DNA of 64,000 bases from Streptomyces sp. TLI_053 (GTDB lineage Bacteria; Actinomycetota; Actinomycetes; Streptomycetales; Streptomycetaceae), in contig NZ_LT629775.1 of the NCBI RefSeq assembly GCF_900105395.1, positions 124,001-188,000 of the forward strand. The letters are read 5' to 3'. Below the pieces are notes generated by a model. It was given only the letters and a program-made list of their open reading frames with translations, was not told where the DNA came from and searched no databases. The number at the start of each line of letters is the position of its first letter. The first letter of the stretch is position 1. The position numbers were made by a program, and so were the translations under genes. Shown here piece by piece: positions 63,024 to 64,000 of the stretch.

Positions 63024-64000
63024 GGCGTCGAGGCCGTGTGATCCGGGGCGAGGCTTCTCGCTGCCACCCGTGCGAGGCCGACACCCCTGGCCGAGCCGTC
63101 CACCGCACCCGGGGCCCCGACCGTCACAGCCCTGCCCGTCGGGCACCGAGGAGCCTCTCCCGAACATCTACCGGCCGGCGCAAGCCCCCTGCCCCGGTAG
63201 CCACCGCCCGTGCGCCTCACGGGCCACCACCAGGAGTACCCGGACGAGCTCCTCCCGGCACGAGCCACGCTCCTTCATCGCATGGCAGTTGGGGCACAGC
63301 GCAACCATCTGCGACGGATGGTCACGCCCACCCTCCGCAAGCCGCCGCACGTGGTCCACCTCCAGGATCGCCCGGCCGTCATCGGTGCAGTCGACGGGCT
63401 GACCACCACAGCCAGGGTTCTCGCAGAACCCCTGGCAACGAAGCAGTACAGCCTCCCGGGCCTGCGGGATCCGCACCGGGTTCCGGCTCACCGCATCACG
63501 CCGCCGGCCGGGGAGAGCGGCCTCGCGCCGCTCCACGTCCGCCACCAGCGTCCGGTAGCGCTCCACGGCCTCCGCGGTGGCGGGTTCCCGTGCCGCAGGC
63601 CGGGGTTCCGCAGGCTGCGGAGCCGCACGCCGCACCGCAGCGTCCACAGTGAGCGCACGGCCCTCGCACCGCTGGTGACGGCTACGGCCCGGCGTGGTCA
63701 GCCGTTCGCCGCACACCGGGCAGATCCTGCCGGCCCTCTCGGCCACTGGCGGGGCCGGCTCGGCGCGTGCCGGCCCGGGTACCGCCGGTGGGAGCGGGGG
63801 AAGTGTCGGCACGGAACGGCCGACACTTTCGCGCGACGGCGGCGAATCCTGCGCACGGGCTGCGGTGAGCGGAATGGGCCACTCCACCACCGGCTCCCCC
63901 TTGAGGCGGGGCTGCGGCACCGACCGCGCCGGAACCGGACGCGGCGGCAGGGTCCGAGCCCGGCCCGGCTCCGGCTCAGCGGGCCGCCGTCCCAGGCCGA
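62995..64000. repeat. Long direct repeat, copy 2
   Basis: This is the partner of 47002-48009 with the same orientation and near-constant offset of 15.99 kb. Recombination between the copies would delete or circularise the intervening 16 kb of defence genes. Confidence 0.9.
63168..64000 (-). CDS. HNH endonuclease, copy 2 (5' end beyond the window)
   Basis: This second HNH gene is nearly identical to copy 1 in the visible 277 codons. The HNH core (ILEVDHVRRLAEGGRDH, LCPNCHAMKERG) and both extra cysteine pairs are intact. Replacements such as REAVS to RDAVS and the change of two Arg to Cys (GSCREELV; GQGACAGR) show independent drift. The N-terminal domain is outside the window. Confidence 0.85.
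   Translation of the reverse strand, partial: GLGRRPAEPEPGRARTLPPRPVPARSVPQPRLKGEPVVEWPIPLTAARAQDSPPSRESVGRSVPTLPPLPPAVPGPARAEPAPPVAERAGRICPVCGERLTTPGRSRHQRCEGRALTVDAAVRRAAPQPAEPRPAAREPATAEAVERYRTLVADVERREAALPGRRRDAVSRNPVRIPQAREAVLLRCQGFCENPGCGGQPVDCTDDGRAILEVDHVRRLAEGGRDHPSQMVALCPNCHAMKERGSCREELVRVLLVVAREAHGRWLPGQGACAGR

Overview
The window is high-GC actinobacterial DNA and looks like an accessory, probably arm-located, region of a Streptomyces chromosome. The signs are strong third-position GC bias, a LuxR-type LAL regulator, an anti-sigma-like HATPase, a secreted rhamnosidase, mevalonate genes like those of Streptomyces terpenoid clusters, and type I-E-like CRISPR repeats. No rRNA or tRNA gene was recognised.

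Left third (1-18 kb). The left edge holds the 5' part of a terpene cyclase (minus strand). Next come a dipeptide/oligopeptide-type ABC importer in which one permease and both ATPases are a single polypeptide, its partner permease, a large LAL regulator and a HATPase protein. After these lie a secreted alpha-L-rhamnosidase-like enzyme with its own terminator and two tandem copies of a secreted glycine-rich protein.

Middle (18-43 kb) is terpenoid. A long minus-strand operon runs from 31.3 kb down to 18.2 kb: mevalonate kinase, mevalonate-diphosphate decarboxylase, phosphomevalonate kinase, type 2 IPP isomerase, a short HMG-CoA-reductase relic, HMG-CoA synthase, a KASIII-type (NphT7-like) enzyme, an acyl carrier protein, an intact HMG-CoA reductase, a polyprenyl diphosphate synthase, an MFS exporter and a terpene cyclase. 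Together they would turn acetyl/malonyl-CoA into IPP/DMAPP, then a long-chain prenyl diphosphate, then a cyclised terpene that could be exported. Two further cyclases lie on the plus strand (33.6 and 41.3 kb). A TPR regulator, a decayed IS3-type transposase and gene fragments lie between them.

Right third (40-64 kb) is a defence-type island built from repeated modules. CRISPR leaders with short arrays occur at 46.7 and 57.8 kb, with relics at 40.3 and 62.9 kb, and there are no cas genes. They alternate with two copies plus one fragment of an HNH endonuclease gene, a nuclease-solenoid protein (1057 aa), an Avs-like STAND NTPase with an N-terminal nuclease (about 2110 aa), a nuclease-domain protein (726 aa, frameshifted near its end), and a three-gene ABC-3C system (nuclease effector, middle component, DUF3732 ATPase).

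Two rearrangements stand out. First, at the position where related mevalonate operons carry HMG-CoA reductase there is a 138-codon, in-frame, internally deleted version of that enzyme, still coupled to both neighbours by ATGA overlaps, while an intact reductase sits elsewhere in the operon. Second, the terpene cyclase at 41.3 kb is flanked by fragments of the defence island: the nuclease tail and CRISPR leader on its left, the DUF3732 tail and HNH fragment on its right. It looks as if it replaced an ABC-3C operon in an older copy of the module.
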